64,000 bases of DNA from Alphaproteobacteria bacterium (GCA_022823305.1 JAJDXK010000004.1:1-64000); one strand, 5' to 3'. Positions 1 to 8,297 are shown, numbered from the stretch's first letter. Program-made: numbers and translations. The notes: generated by a model from the sequence alone, not told the origin.

Positions 1-1
1 C

Positions 2-373
2 GATTCCGCGCACGCCATGTCGCCGGGGCTCGGCCAGGGCTGCGGCACCGCCATCTCGAATGCACTCTCGCTCGCCAACATGCTGCGCGAGGACGACGAC
101 ATCGCCCGCGTGCTCGCGCGCTGGGAGGCGCGTCAGCGGCCGATCTCCGAGCATACCCAGATCTGGTCGACCATCACCTGGCCGCTCATTCTCTGGCCGC
201 ACTGGGCCGCGCGCTTCTACTACAACATGCCGGTGCTGCACCCGTGGGTGCTGAAGCAGCGGCGCAAGCCGTCCGAGTTCTTCGCCTACGGCACCGAGAA
301 CCAGGAGCGCTGGATGCCGCCCCACCTGCGCGCGGAGGCCGGATCACCCACGCAGGCTTTTCACGCCTCTTGA
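2..373 (+). CDS. FAD-dependent monooxygenase/oxidoreductase, C-terminal part
   Basis: Only the last 123 codons are in the window; the 5' part lies upstream of position 1. The first visible residues, DSAHAMSPGLGQG, fit the second FAD-contact motif (GD...P..GQG) of group A flavoprotein monooxygenases, which binds the flavin ribityl chain. The helix after it (residues about 13-35) matches the usual FAD-proximal helix, and the remainder is the family's helical C-terminus with aromatic-rich WPLILWPHWAARFYY. Substrate cannot be told from this fragment. It ends at TGA 371-373, inside the promoter of the following toxin-antitoxin module. Confidence 0.72.
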   Translation, partial: DSAHAMSPGLGQGCGTAISNALSLANMLREDDDIARVLARWEARQRPISEHTQIWSTITWPLILWPHWAARFYYNMPVLHPWVLKQRRKPSEFFAYGTENQERWMPPHLRAEAGSPTQAFHAS

Positions 374-398
374 GGCGCGAGGCGCTACACGTTACAAT
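370..398 (+). promoter_or_regulatory. sigma-70-like promoter for higBA
   Basis: TTGAGG at 370-375 and TACAAT at 393-398 are separated by exactly 17 bp, a near-consensus sigma-70 promoter. Transcription would begin around 404-406, only a few bases before the first codon of HigB homology at 411, so the toxin message would be leaderless or nearly so. The -35 box overlaps the stop codon of the upstream monooxygenase gene. Confidence 0.65.
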
Positions 399-410
399 CC
401 TTCCGCGAGG

Positions 411-677
411 ATCAGGCACAAGGGCCTGCGCGCGCTGCACCGACGGGACGACCCGGCGCGGCTGCCCGCACACTTGGTGCCGCGGCTTCGGCGCATCCTG
501 TTCCGGCTGCAGGAGGCAACGACTCCCCGCAGCGCTGACGCGCCCGGCTTCCGCCTGCATCCTCTGACCGGCGACAGGGCGGGCCAGTGGAGCGTGCGCG
601 TCTCCGGCAACTGGCGCGTGGTATTCCGCTTCGAGGACGGCGAGGCCGTGGACGTCGATCTGGTCGATTACCATTGA
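411..677 (+). CDS. higB: HigB-type (RelE superfamily) toxin, no standard start codon
   Basis: Type II toxin of the HigB/RelE fold, expected to cleave mRNA on the ribosome. The C-terminal half carries the typical HPLTGDRAGQWSVRVSGNWR and FEDGEAVDVDLVDYH blocks. Homology runs upstream in the same frame to about 411 (IRHKGLRALHRRDDP), giving 88 residues, close to the family's usual length. No ATG, GTG or TTG exists in this frame before TTG at 474, which would leave a truncated 67-residue protein. An N-terminal S-F-R match sits in another frame at 398-406, so a small frameshift or start-codon loss is possible. The antitoxin gene follows 19 bp downstream. Confidence 0.7.
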   Translation: MRHKGLRALHRRDDPARLPAHLVPRLRRILFRLQEATTPRSADAPGFRLHPLTGDRAGQWSVRVSGNWRVVFRFEDGEAVDVDLVDYH

Positions 678-696
678 CTCGAAGGAGCTACGAACG

Positions 697-1002
697 ATGA
701 GTGACGATGGAGGCCGTGTCGGCCCCATGCTGAATCCCCCGCATCTCGGGGAACTGATCCGCGAGGGCATGGAAGAGGTCGGCTGGACCGTCACCGAGAC
801 GGCGAGCCGGCTCGGCTGCGAGCGCGGTACGCTGTCGCGTCTGCTGAACGGCCGGGCTGGCGTGTCCGCCACAATGGCGCTCGCGCTGGAAGAGATCGGT
901 TGGGGCACCGCCGAGCACTGGATGCGGATGCAGGCGAGCTACGAGCTGGCGCAGGCGCGGCGTCAGCGGGCAGGCGCAACTCACGCGTCGGTGGTGGGCT
1001 GA
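697..1002 (+). CDS. higA: HigA-type antitoxin, XRE-family HTH protein
   Basis: A 101-residue DNA-binding antitoxin of the VapI/HigA type. It should neutralise the adjacent HigB and repress the shared promoter. The helix-turn-helix spans about residues 27-60 (TVTETASRLGCERGTLSRLL), with the family's LNPPHLGELIREGM lead-in at about 12-26 and a MALALEEIGWGTAEHWMRMQ dimerisation helix. The ATG at 697 has an AAGGAG ribosome site about 11 bp upstream. Met11 at 727 matches the usual family start and could be the true initiator. Toxin-before-antitoxin order is characteristic of higBA. Confidence 0.88.
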   Translation: MSDDGGRVGPMLNPPHLGELIREGMEEVGWTVTETASRLGCERGTLSRLLNGRAGVSATMALALEEIGWGTAEHWMRMQASYELAQARRQRAGATHASVVG

Positions 1003-1045
1003 AGCCGCTGAACTTGTGCTCGAGACGGGCCGCGCGGCGCGGGAA

Positions 1046-3412
1046 TCAGGCGCGGCGGCGAGCGCGCTCGACGCAGGCCAGCGCGGCCATGTCGAGGATG
1101 GCGTCGGTGTCGATGCGGTGCTTGGCGTAGAGTGCCGGGATGTCGCCGGATTCCCCAAAGCCGGTGACACCGAGCGGATAGGCCCTGTGGCCGGCCACAG
1201 TGCCGAGCCAGGAGAGCGCCGCCGGGTGGCCGTCCAGCACGGTGACGAGCGCAGCATCCGCCGGCAGGCGCGCGAGCAGCGCCTCGGCATGGGCCGCCGG
1301 CACCGCCTCGCCGCTCGCGCGGGCTTCGGCCGCGCCGAGCAGGTCGGCATAGAGCCGGTCGGCCGAGGTGACGGCGAGCAGGCCGAGCCCCGGGATCTCG
1401 TCCGTCAGCGCCTCGTGCGCGGCCTGTACCTCGGGCGCGATGGCACCGGAAAAGGCCAGCGCGAGCGGCGCGTCCGGCGCCGGCTCCGCCAGCCAGTATC
1501 CGCCGGCCAGGATGTCGTCGCGCAGGGCCGGGCCGATCTCGCGGGCCGGCTGGTCGATGGTGCGGGTGGAAAGCCGGCAGTAGAGCGCGCCGCCCGAAGG
1601 CTCCTGCAGGTGGGCGAAGCCCCACAGCATGATCTCGGCAAGCTCGTCGGCGAACGCAGGCTCGAAGGAGATGAGCCCCGGCTGGCCCATGCCGATCAGC
1701 GGCGTGCCGACCGACTGGTGTGCGCCGCCCTCGGGCGCAAGCGTGATGCCGGACGGCGTGCCCGCGAGGAAGAAGCGCGCGTCCTGGTAGCAGGCGTAGG
1801 TGAGCGCATCGAGGCCCCGCGCGATGAAGGGGTCGTACACCGTGCCGACGGGCAGCAGCCGGCTGCCGAAGAATTCGTCCGAGAGCCCGAGCGCCGCCAG
1901 CAGCAGGAAGAGGTTGTTCTCGGCGATGCCGAGCTCGACGTGCTGGCCGTTGCGGCCGAGCGACCACTTCTGCATCGAGACCACCTTCTCGGAGCGGAAC
2001 ACGTCCTCCCGGTCGGCGCGGTCGAAGATGCCGCGCTGGTTCACCCAGCCGCCGAGGTTGGTCGAGACCGTGACGTCGGGCGAGGTGGTGACGATGCGCT
2101 CGGCGAGCGGCGTCTCGCCCTTGCCGAGCTCGTTGAGGATGCGGCCGAAGGCCTCCTGCGTCGACATGCGCGGGCCGGGGCGGAAGGGCAGCGCATCCGG
2201 CAACGGCACGGCCGGCACAGAGTACCGGGCCGGCCTGCGGTTGAAGGGGGCCGCGCCGATGAAGGCCTTGAGCGTCTCCTCCCCGACGCGCAAGCCGGCG
2301 AAGCGGGACCACTCGGCACCCTCGTCCACGTCCATGGCGGCGCGGAAGTCCGCCATCTGCTCCTCGGTCATGATGCCGGCGTGGTTGTCCTTGTGGCCGG
2401 CGAAGGGCAGCCCGAAGCCCTTGATCGTGTACGCGATGAAGCAGTGGGGCACGTCGGAATCGACCGCGCGCAGCGCCTCCAGCACCGCCTCCATGTCGTG
2501 GCCGGCGAGGTTGGTCATGAGATCCTGCAGGCCGTCGTCGTCGAAGCCCGCGAGCAGCGTCTTCACGCCCGCCACGTGGCCGATGTCCTGGCCGAGCCGC
2601 TCACGCCAGGCGGCGCCGCCCTTGAAGGTGAGCGCGCAGTAGAGTTCGTTGGGGCAGTCGTCGATCCACTGCCGGAGCGCCTCGCCGCCGGGCCGGGCGA
2701 AGGCGGCCTGCTGGCGGCGGCCGTGCTTCAGGATCACCACCTTCCAGCCGACCGCCTGGAAGAAGTCCTTGATCTTCTGGAAGAGGCGATCCGAGACCAC
2801 GCGGTCGAGGCTCTGGCGGTTATAGTCGATGATCCACCAGAGGTTGCGGACATCGTGCTTCCAGCCCTCCAGCAGCGCCTCGAAGACGTTGCCCTCGTCG
2901 AGCTCGGCGTCGCCCATCACCGCGATCATGCGGCCGGGCGCGCGCTCTTCCGGCGCGAGCTTGTGGAAGCGCACGTAGTCCTGGACCATCGAGGCGAAGA
3001 GCGTCATGCCGACGCCCAGCCCGACCGAGCCCGTGGAGATGTCCACGTCGTCGCTGTCCTTGGTCCGCGAGGGATAGCTCTGCGCTCCGCCGAAGGCGCG
3101 GAAGCCCTCGAGCTTGGCGCGGGTCTGGTTGCCGAAGAGGTACTGGATCGCATGGAACACGGGACTCGCGTGGGGTTTGACGGCCACCCGGTCGTTCGGC
3201 TCCAGCACGTCGAAGTAGAGCGCCGTCATCAGCGTCGCCACCGAGGCGCAGGAGGCCTGGTGGCCGCCCACCTTGAGGCCGTCGCGCGCAGGCCGCAGGT
3301 GGTTGGCGTTGTGCACCATCCACGACGACAGCCACAGCACCTTGCGCTCAAGCGCGCTCAGGCAGGCGAGCGTCTCCGGCGCGACGGCCGGTCTGTTGAC
3401 GAGCTGGCTCAT
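1046..3412 (-). CDS. pyruvate dehydrogenase E1-like / transketolase-family protein (AceE/MdeB type)
   Basis: A 788-residue thiamine-diphosphate enzyme of the homodimeric E1 type. It should decarboxylate a 2-oxoacid such as pyruvate or 2-oxobutyrate. The N-terminal pyrophosphate-binding domain has GDAELDEGN followed by DYNRQSLD, equivalent to the ThDP/Mg motif; the middle domain has the transketolase pyrimidine-binding features (VELGIAENN, about residues 510-520); the C-terminal domain follows. It is about 100 residues shorter than E. coli AceE and resembles the MdeB-like group. No E2 or E3 gene is nearby, so its partner complex is unknown. Start ATG 3412 is the first in frame, and a short divergent gap separates it from the methyltransferase gene. 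Confidence 0.8.
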   Translation of the reverse strand: MSQLVNRPAVAPETLACLSALERKVLWLSSWMVHNANHLRPARDGLKVGGHQASCASVATLMTALYFDVLEPNDRVAVKPHASPVFHAIQYLFGNQTRAKLEGFRAFGGAQSYPSRTKDSDDVDISTGSVGLGVGMTLFASMVQDYVRFHKLAPEERAPGRMIAVMGDAELDEGNVFEALLEGWKHDVRNLWWIIDYNRQSLDRVVSDRLFQKIKDFFQAVGWKVVILKHGRRQQAAFARPGGEALRQWIDDCPNELYCALTFKGGAAWRERLGQDIGHVAGVKTLLAGFDDDGLQDLMTNLAGHDMEAVLEALRAVDSDVPHCFIAYTIKGFGLPFAGHKDNHAGIMTEEQMADFRAAMDVDEGAEWSRFAGLRVGEETLKAFIGAAPFNRRPARYSVPAVPLPDALPFRPGPRMSTQEAFGRILNELGKGETPLAERIVTTSPDVTVSTNLGGWVNQRGIFDRADREDVFRSEKVVSMQKWSLGRNGQHVELGIAENNLFLLLAALGLSDEFFGSRLLPVGTVYDPFIARGLDALTYACYQDARFFLAGTPSGITLAPEGGAHQSVGTPLIGMGQPGLISFEPAFADELAEIMLWGFAHLQEPSGGALYCRLSTRTIDQPAREIGPALRDDILAGGYWLAEPAPDAPLALAFSGAIAPEVQAAHEALTDEIPGLGLLAVTSADRLYADLLGAAEARASGEAVPAAHAEALLARLPADAALVTVLDGHPAALSWLGTVAGHRAYPLGVTGFGESGDIPALYAKHRIDTDAILDMAALACVERARRRA

Positions 3413-3483
3413 GCGGCCTCCCCGCGCCAGAGTCTAGCGCAGACACGCGCCATCGGCCATCGCGACGCCAAGTGGTTGATCCC

Positions 3484-4155
3484 ATGAACGATTTCTCACG
3501 CGAAGACAGCGATGCGGTAGCCCGCGAGGCCGCCGCCCTCACGCTCGCGGAATACGACCGCATGGCCGAGGCATACCGTCACGGCACCGCCGACCACGAC
3601 GTGAGCCAGAACATCGCAGCCCTGCTGGAGGCCATCGAGGGCGAGCCGCCCCACGCGATCCTCGACCTCGGCTGCGGTCCGGGGCGCGACCTCCTCGCCT
3701 TCGCCGCGCTCGGCCACGAGGTCACGGGGCTGGACGGCGCGGCCGAACTGGTGGCGCTGGCACGGGCAGCAAGCGACTGCACCGTACTGCACCAGGATTT
3801 TCTGGCGCTGGAGCTGCCGCCCGCCCGCTTCGACGGCATCTTCGCCAACGCCTCGCTCTTCCACGTGCCGAGCAGCCAGATCGCGCGCGTGCTCGCCGAC
3901 CTCGCGGCGGCGTTGAAGCCCGGCGGCGTGCTCTTCTGCTCCAACCCGCGCGGCGACAACCAGGAGGGCTGGGTCGGCGGCCGCTACGGCTGCTTCTGGG
4001 ACCTCGCGACCTGGCGCGCCTACGCAACCGGCGCGGGCTTCGCCGAGCTGCACCACTACTACCGGCCGCCCGGCCGCCCGCGCGCGGAGCAGCCCTGGCT
4101 CGCCACGGTCTGGCGCAAGGGCGAGGCGGCGCCGGAAACTCCGACAGGCCGATGA
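3484..4155 (+). CDS. class I SAM-dependent methyltransferase
   Basis: A 223-residue Rossmann-fold methyltransferase. Motif I, ILDLGCGPGRDLLAFAALG, lies at about residues 59-77, followed by the acidic LDGAAELVALAR stretch that contacts SAM and a post-motif FDGIFANASLFH region that positions the acceptor. The C-terminus is typical of the UbiE/Methyltransf_25 group. The frame has an earlier GTG at 3472 but ATG 3484 (MNDFSRED) is preferred. The substrate is not evident. The gene is divergent from the E1-like gene and precedes the sox genes, with no functional link visible to either. Confidence 0.8.
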   Translation: MNDFSREDSDAVAREAAALTLAEYDRMAEAYRHGTADHDVSQNIAALLEAIEGEPPHAILDLGCGPGRDLLAFAALGHEVTGLDGAAELVALARAASDCTVLHQDFLALELPPARFDGIFANASLFHVPSSQIARVLADLAAALKPGGVLFCSNPRGDNQEGWVGGRYGCFWDLATWRAYATGAGFAELHHYYRPPGRPRAEQPWLATVWRKGEAAPETPTGR

Positions 4156-4311
4156 GGTGCATTCCACCGCCCGACGGAGGAAGGCAGGCGAGCGGCAGGC
4201 GGCGCAGGCTTTCGGGGGAGCTGAAGGCGAAGCCACCTGACGGAGGCTTGACGTGCGCCGCCGCGGGGAGCCATATCCTCCATGAGTTGGCGAGCGGGAA
4301 GAGGCTGCGTC

Positions 4312-4731
4312 ATGGCCCCGACACGCAGGGACGTATTGCTGCTGGGTGCCTCCGCCACGGCGGCCGCGCTGATCCCCGCCGGCACGGTCGAGGCGTCGAA
4401 CGGCGTTGACCGGGCCATCGACGCGTTCACGGGCGGCGCAGCGCGCCTGGAAGGCGGTGTGCTGCTCGATGCGCCGGAGATCTTCGACAACGGCGGCGCC
4501 GTACCGATCCGGGTGGTGGCCGAGGGCGCGAGACGCATCGCGCTCTTCAACGACGGAAACCCCAATCCCGGCGTCGCGGTCTTCACGTTCGGGCCGCTGG
4601 TGACGCCGGAAGCCACGATCCGCATCCGGCTGGCCGGGAGCCAGAACGTGTATGCGGTGGCGGAGATGGCGGACGGAACATTCCGCCAGACTTCCCAGAA
4701 GATCGCGGTGACGGTCGGCGGCTGCGGCTGA
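4312..4731 (+). CDS. soxY: SoxY, sulfur-carrier subunit of the Sox complex
   Basis: Periplasmic carrier protein that binds sulfur intermediates covalently during thiosulfate or sulfide oxidation. The N-terminus has a twin-arginine signal (PTRRDVLLLGASATAAALIP), so it is exported folded through Tat. The mature domain has the Ig-like SoxY fold, and the C-terminus ends VTVGGCG: the swinging-arm cysteine of SoxY, one glycine shorter than the common GGCGG tail. ATG 4312 follows GGAAGAGG at a suitable distance and starts right before the Tat motif; the earlier ATG at 4282 is less likely. soxZ begins 10 bp after the stop, as expected for the SoxYZ heterodimer. Confidence 0.92.
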   Translation: MAPTRRDVLLLGASATAAALIPAGTVEASNGVDRAIDAFTGGAARLEGGVLLDAPEIFDNGGAVPIRVVAEGARRIALFNDGNPNPGVAVFTFGPLVTPEATIRIRLAGSQNVYAVAEMADGTFRQTSQKIAVTVGGCG

Positions 4732-4741
4732 GGAGCGGGCG

Positions 4742-5068
4742 ATGGCAGAACCGACACCGCGCGTGAAGTTGCCGAAGTCGGTGGAGGCGGGCGTTCCCTT
4801 CACGGTCAAGACCCGGATCACCCATCCGATGCATACCGGGGAGCGCCACGACAGCGACGGGGAGCTCGTGCCCCGCCGGATCATCAACCGCTTCGTGGTG
4901 AGCTATGGCGGCGAGGTGGCGATTGCCGTCGATCTGGAACCGGCGGTCTCGGCCGATCCCTACATCCAGTTCGAGATGGCCGTCCCGGAATCGGGCCTTC
5001 TGGAATTCCAATGGGTCGACGATGACGGCTCGGTCTACAGCCTTCAGAAACACGTCGACGTCGACTAG
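4742..5068 (+). CDS. soxZ: SoxZ, partner subunit of SoxY
   Basis: A 108-residue SoxZ protein, the usual family length. It forms the SoxYZ heterodimer and shows the typical HPMHTGERHDSDGELVPRRI block at about residues 29-48 and a beta-rich Ig-like fold through FEWVDDDG-like residues (LEFQWVDDDGSVY). It has no signal peptide of its own, in line with co-export of SoxZ with Tat-dependent SoxY. It sits 10 bp behind soxY and 37 bp ahead of the cytochrome gene, within one transcription unit. Confidence 0.93.
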   Translation: MAEPTPRVKLPKSVEAGVPFTVKTRITHPMHTGERHDSDGELVPRRIINRFVVSYGGEVAIAVDLEPAVSADPYIQFEMAVPESGLLEFQWVDDDGSVYSLQKHVDVD

Positions 5069-5105
5069 CGCCGCCGGAGGGCACCGTGACGGGAGGGCTG
5101 GCCTC

Positions 5106-5816
5106 GTGGCGCGGGCCGCCGCCGGGCTGCTGGCCGCGGCGCTGCTGGCGGCTCTTCCCGCCGCCGGCGCAGGGAGCGCCGATGCCGAGCGCGGCCATGC
5201 GCTCTTCCAGCAATGCAAGCGCTGCCACCAGGCGGGCGCCGGCGCGGAGCACCGGATCGGCCCCCACCTCAACGATGTCTTCGGCCGCACGGCCGGCTCG
5301 CTCGCGGACTATCGCTACTCGGCGGCGATGAAGGCCGCCGGGGCCGGCGGCCTGGTCTGGACCGGGGCGACGCTCGATGCGTTCCTCGCCGATCCGCCCG
5401 CCCTGGTGCCGCACTCGCGCATGAGTTTTTCCGGCATGGCGGCAGCGGACGACAGGGCGGCCCTGCTGGCGTGGCTGCGCGGCTTTGGCGGCGGCCGCTC
5501 CGATCTGCCCTCGGCGGAGCCCACGGCCACGCCCGAGGAATACGGCCTCGACCCCGCGATTCTCGCCATCCGCGGAGACCCCGAGTACGGCGCCTATCTT
5601 GCGGGCGAATGCATCACCTGCCACCGGGCGGACGGAACGGTCGAGGGCATCCCGTCCATAACGGGCTGGCCGCCCGATGACTTCGTGATAGCCTTGCACG
5701 CCTACAGGCAGGGAAAGAGGGTGCATCCCGCCATGCAGCTCGTGGCCGGGCGCCTGTCTGATGAGGAGATCGCCGCCCTCGCCGCACACTTCCAGAGGGC
5801 GGAAGACGACCCGTGA
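5106..5816 (+). CDS. di-haem cytochrome c, SoxE/FccA-like
   Basis: A 236-residue periplasmic cytochrome with two haem sites, CKRCH (Cys37, Cys40, His41) and CITCH (Cys169, Cys172, His173). An Ala/Leu-rich signal peptide occupies about residues 1-25. The first domain resembles cytochrome c-550 (GPHLNDVFGRTAG, then M-rich YRYSAAMKAAG); the second resembles the FccA/c4 type. I chose GTG 5106 because GGGAGGG lies 8 bp upstream and the signal peptide begins immediately; GTG 5086 is in a different frame. The next gene, 17 bp downstream, encodes an FccB-like flavoprotein, so this is probably its electron-accepting partner, as in flavocytochrome c sulfide dehydrogenase or SoxEF. Confidence 0.82.
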   Translation: MARAAAGLLAAALLAALPAAGAGSADAERGHALFQQCKRCHQAGAGAEHRIGPHLNDVFGRTAGSLADYRYSAAMKAAGAGGLVWTGATLDAFLADPPALVPHSRMSFSGMAAADDRAALLAWLRGFGGGRSDLPSAEPTATPEEYGLDPAILAIRGDPEYGAYLAGECITCHRADGTVEGIPSITGWPPDDFVIALHAYRQGKRVHPAMQLVAGRLSDEEIAALAAHFQRAEDDP

Positions 5817-5833
5817 ACCAGGGGGAGCGCGCC

Positions 5834-7120
5834 ATGAACAAGTCAAATGGAAAGGGCGGCCTGAGCCGCCGCGGTTTCCTTGCCAGCGCGGCAGCTGCGA
5901 CGACGGCGCTGTCGGCCCCGGCAGTGCTGGCGGAGGGCCGTCCGCGCGTCGTGGTCGTGGGCGGCGGTGCGGGCGGCGCGACGGCGGCACGCTATATCGC
6001 CAAGGATTCGGACGACGCCGTGGACGTGACGCTGGTGGAGCCGAGCCGCGCCTACTACACCTGCTTCTTTTCGAACCTCTACATCGGCGGCTTTCGCGAA
6101 TGGGCGTCGCTCGGGCACAGCTACGGCGCGCTGGCCGCGAACCACGGCATCAACGTGGTGCACGACTGGGCGGTCTCCGTCGACCGCGACAAGCGGAGCG
6201 TGGGGCTCGCGGGCGGGGGCAGTCTCGCCTACGACCGTCTCGTGCTCTCGCCGGGCATCGACTTCCGCGATGGGTCCGTCCCCGGATGGGACCTGTCGCA
6301 GCAGAACCGCATGCCGCACGCCTACAAGGCCGGCTCGCAGACCCAGCTCCTGCGGGCGCAGATCGAGGCCATGCCGCAGGGCGGCACCTATTGCATGGTC
6401 GCGCCGCCGAACCCCTTCCGCTGCCCGCCGGGGCCCTACGAGCGCATCTCGATGGTGGCCCACGTCCTGAAGCAATCCAACCCGACGGCGAAGATCCTGA
6501 TCGCCGATCCCAAGGAGAAATTCTCCAAGCAGGGGCTGTTCGAGGACGGCTGGCAGCGCCACTACCCCGGCATGATCGAGCGCGTCGGCCCGGATTTCGG
6601 CGGCGGCAACGTCGAGGTGCGGCCCGAGGCCATGGAAGTGGTGATCGACGGCGAAGCGACGAAGGTCGACGTCTGCAACGTCATCCCGGCGCAGCAGGCG
6701 GGGCGCATCGCGGCGCTCGCCGGCATCACCGACGAGTCCGGCTGGGCGCCGATCGTGCCGCACACCATGGAGAGCCGGGCGGACGCCAATATCCACGTGC
6801 TGGGAGACGCTGCGCTGCAGGGCGACATGCCGAAGTCGGGCTTCTCGGCCAACAGCCAGGCCAAGGTCTGCGCCATGGCGGTGCGCGGGGCGCTTACCGG
6901 GTCCACGGTGTTCCCGCCGCGCTTCTCCAACACCTGCTGGTCGCTCATCGGCACCGATGACGGAGTCAAGGTCGGCGCCTCCTACGAAGCGACCGACGAG
7001 AAGATCGCCAAGATCGACGGCTTCATATCCCAGACCGGGGAAAGCGCGGAGCTGCGCAAGGCGACTTACGAGGAGTCGCTCGGCTGGTACGCCGCCATCA
7101 CCGGGGACTTGTTCGGCTGA
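5834..7120 (+). CDS. soxF: flavocytochrome c sulfide dehydrogenase flavoprotein (FccB/SoxF)
   Basis: A 428-residue FAD enzyme that oxidises sulfide and passes electrons to a cytochrome c. A Tat signal (LSRRGFLASAAAATT) begins at about residue 14. The FAD Rossmann motif VVVVGGGAGGATAARYI follows at about residues 39-55. Cys197 in FRCPPGPYER and Cys368 in NTCWS match the positions expected for the redox-active cysteine pair of FccB, and HVLGDAA is the second FAD motif. The C-terminal dimerisation domain is complete. ATG 5834 is preferred over GTG 5813 because GGGGGAG sits about 8 bp before it. It ends the soxYZ-cytochrome-flavoprotein unit. Confidence 0.88.
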   Translation: MNKSNGKGGLSRRGFLASAAAATTALSAPAVLAEGRPRVVVVGGGAGGATAARYIAKDSDDAVDVTLVEPSRAYYTCFFSNLYIGGFREWASLGHSYGALAANHGINVVHDWAVSVDRDKRSVGLAGGGSLAYDRLVLSPGIDFRDGSVPGWDLSQQNRMPHAYKAGSQTQLLRAQIEAMPQGGTYCMVAPPNPFRCPPGPYERISMVAHVLKQSNPTAKILIADPKEKFSKQGLFEDGWQRHYPGMIERVGPDFGGGNVEVRPEAMEVVIDGEATKVDVCNVIPAQQAGRIAALAGITDESGWAPIVPHTMESRADANIHVLGDAALQGDMPKSGFSANSQAKVCAMAVRGALTGSTVFPPRFSNTCWSLIGTDDGVKVGASYEATDEKIAKIDGFISQTGESAELRKATYEESLGWYAAITGDLFG

Positions 7121-7271
7121 GCTGATTGGCGGCGTTTCCGCCTTGGGCGGGGCGCTCTGACTCTTTGTCGCTCACGGCAGCCGGCCTACGGCCGACGCCT
7201 CCGCGAGGGCGCCGCATTCGCGGCGGGCCGCGGTCGCGGCCTGAAGCGCATCCGTCAAGGGCGGCCGCGCT
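7121..7271. other. convergent intergenic region with weak hairpins
   Basis: This 151-bp gap separates convergent soxF and yeeE genes. It holds short perfect hairpins, CGGCC-TAC-GGCCG at 7182-7194 and CGCCGC-ATTC-GCGGCG at 7210-7225. Neither has a T tract, so I see no clear intrinsic terminator. Confidence 0.35.
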
Positions 7272-8297
7272 TCAGCGAGCGGCGAGGAGCACGCCGACGG
7301 CCCTCGCCGAGGCTGCCATGGCGGCGAGCGCGAGCAGGGCGGCAAGGCTTGCGGTCGAGACGCCGGACAGGCCGGCGCCGACCGTGCAGCCGCCCGCCAG
7401 CACGCCGCCCACGCCCATCAGCACGGCGCCGGCGAGGTAGCGCCCGGTCTGGCGCGGCCCCTCCAGGCTCTGCCAGCGGAATTCGCCCGCCGCGAGCGCC
7501 GCCGCCAGGCTGCCCAGGATGACGCCGGCCGCCAGGCCCGTGCCGAAGCCGGCCGGAATGGACGTTGCCGCCACGGCCCAGAAGAGCGTGTCGGCCATTG
7601 GACCCGTGAAGCCCATCGACTGCACCGGGATCGGGTCGAAGTCGTCCAGCAGCACGAAGCCCGTGCCGATCCAGCCAAGCGGCACCAGCAGCCCGATGGC
7701 GCCCGCCATCGCCAGATGGGAGAGCCGCGCACGGGAGAAGAACGAGAAGAGCGCCGCGGCGGCGGCGATGACGAGCGGCCAGACTTCCCCGCCGGGCCAC
7801 GACGAGAGCGCGGCCGCCTCGCCGCCCGGAAGGGTCGCGTCGCCGAGCGCCTCGCGTATCGGCGCCAGCGCGCCCTTCATCACCGCATGCGCCGTGACGG
7901 CAAAGACGATCAGGACCAGCAGGGCGCGCAGATTGCCGGAGCCGGTCAACACGGTGAGGCGCGAGACGCAGCCGCCCGCCAGCACCATGCCGGCCCCGAA
8001 CAGCGCGCCCCCCAGCAGCGCGGATGCAAGCGGCAGGTCGGGCGCGAGAAAGCGGTGCGCCTCGAAGGAGATCAGGTCCAGGGCAACCGCCACCCGGGTG
8101 CCGGCGATCGCACACGCGAGCGCCATCACCCAGGTGCCGAGCGCCGGCAGGCAATCGCGCCATGCGCCGACCAGGCTGCGACGGAGGCAGAAGGCGCTGC
8201 GCTGCGCCAGAGCGCCGTAGGCGCAGCCGAGCACCAGGCCCAGCAGGACGGACGCCGTGAGCGGTGTCAGTTCCTCGAATCCCAGCTCCTCGAACAT
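7272..8297 (-). CDS. YeeE/YedE family sulfur (thiosulfate-type) membrane transporter
   Basis: A 341-residue polytopic membrane protein with about 9 hydrophobic segments. It carries the family's duplicated cysteine motifs GGCVSR (about residue 113) and GGCTVG (about residue 310), plus AQRSAFC near residue 35. In TsuA-like members these cysteines line a thiosulfate or sulfur-species path. ATG 8297 is preceded by AGGAGG 11 bp upstream; the open frame runs on for a long way upstream but that stretch is not coding. The gene is convergent with the sox unit, and sulfur uptake or export fits that context. Whether the substrate is thiosulfate, sulfide or a persulfide is not decided by sequence. Confidence 0.85.
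   Translation of the reverse strand: MFEELGFEELTPLTASVLLGLVLGCAYGALAQRSAFCLRRSLVGAWRDCLPALGTWVMALACAIAGTRVAVALDLISFEAHRFLAPDLPLASALLGGALFGAGMVLAGGCVSRLTVLTGSGNLRALLVLIVFAVTAHAVMKGALAPIREALGDATLPGGEAAALSSWPGGEVWPLVIAAAAALFSFFSRARLSHLAMAGAIGLLVPLGWIGTGFVLLDDFDPIPVQSMGFTGPMADTLFWAVAATSIPAGFGTGLAAGVILGSLAAALAAGEFRWQSLEGPRQTGRYLAGAVLMGVGGVLAGGCTVGAGLSGVSTASLAALLALAAMAASARAVGVLLAAR

Noticed and set aside
4248-4280. TTGACG followed by CATATC/TATCCT as a sox promoter
   Set aside because: The -10 candidates are at poor spacing or match poorly; a promoter probably exists here but cannot be placed.
4156-4311. Possible riboswitch upstream of soxY, based on two ACGGAGG segments and a short stem
   Set aside because: The stems are weak, the repeats fit no known aptamer that I can recall, and similar GC-rich pieces are common here.
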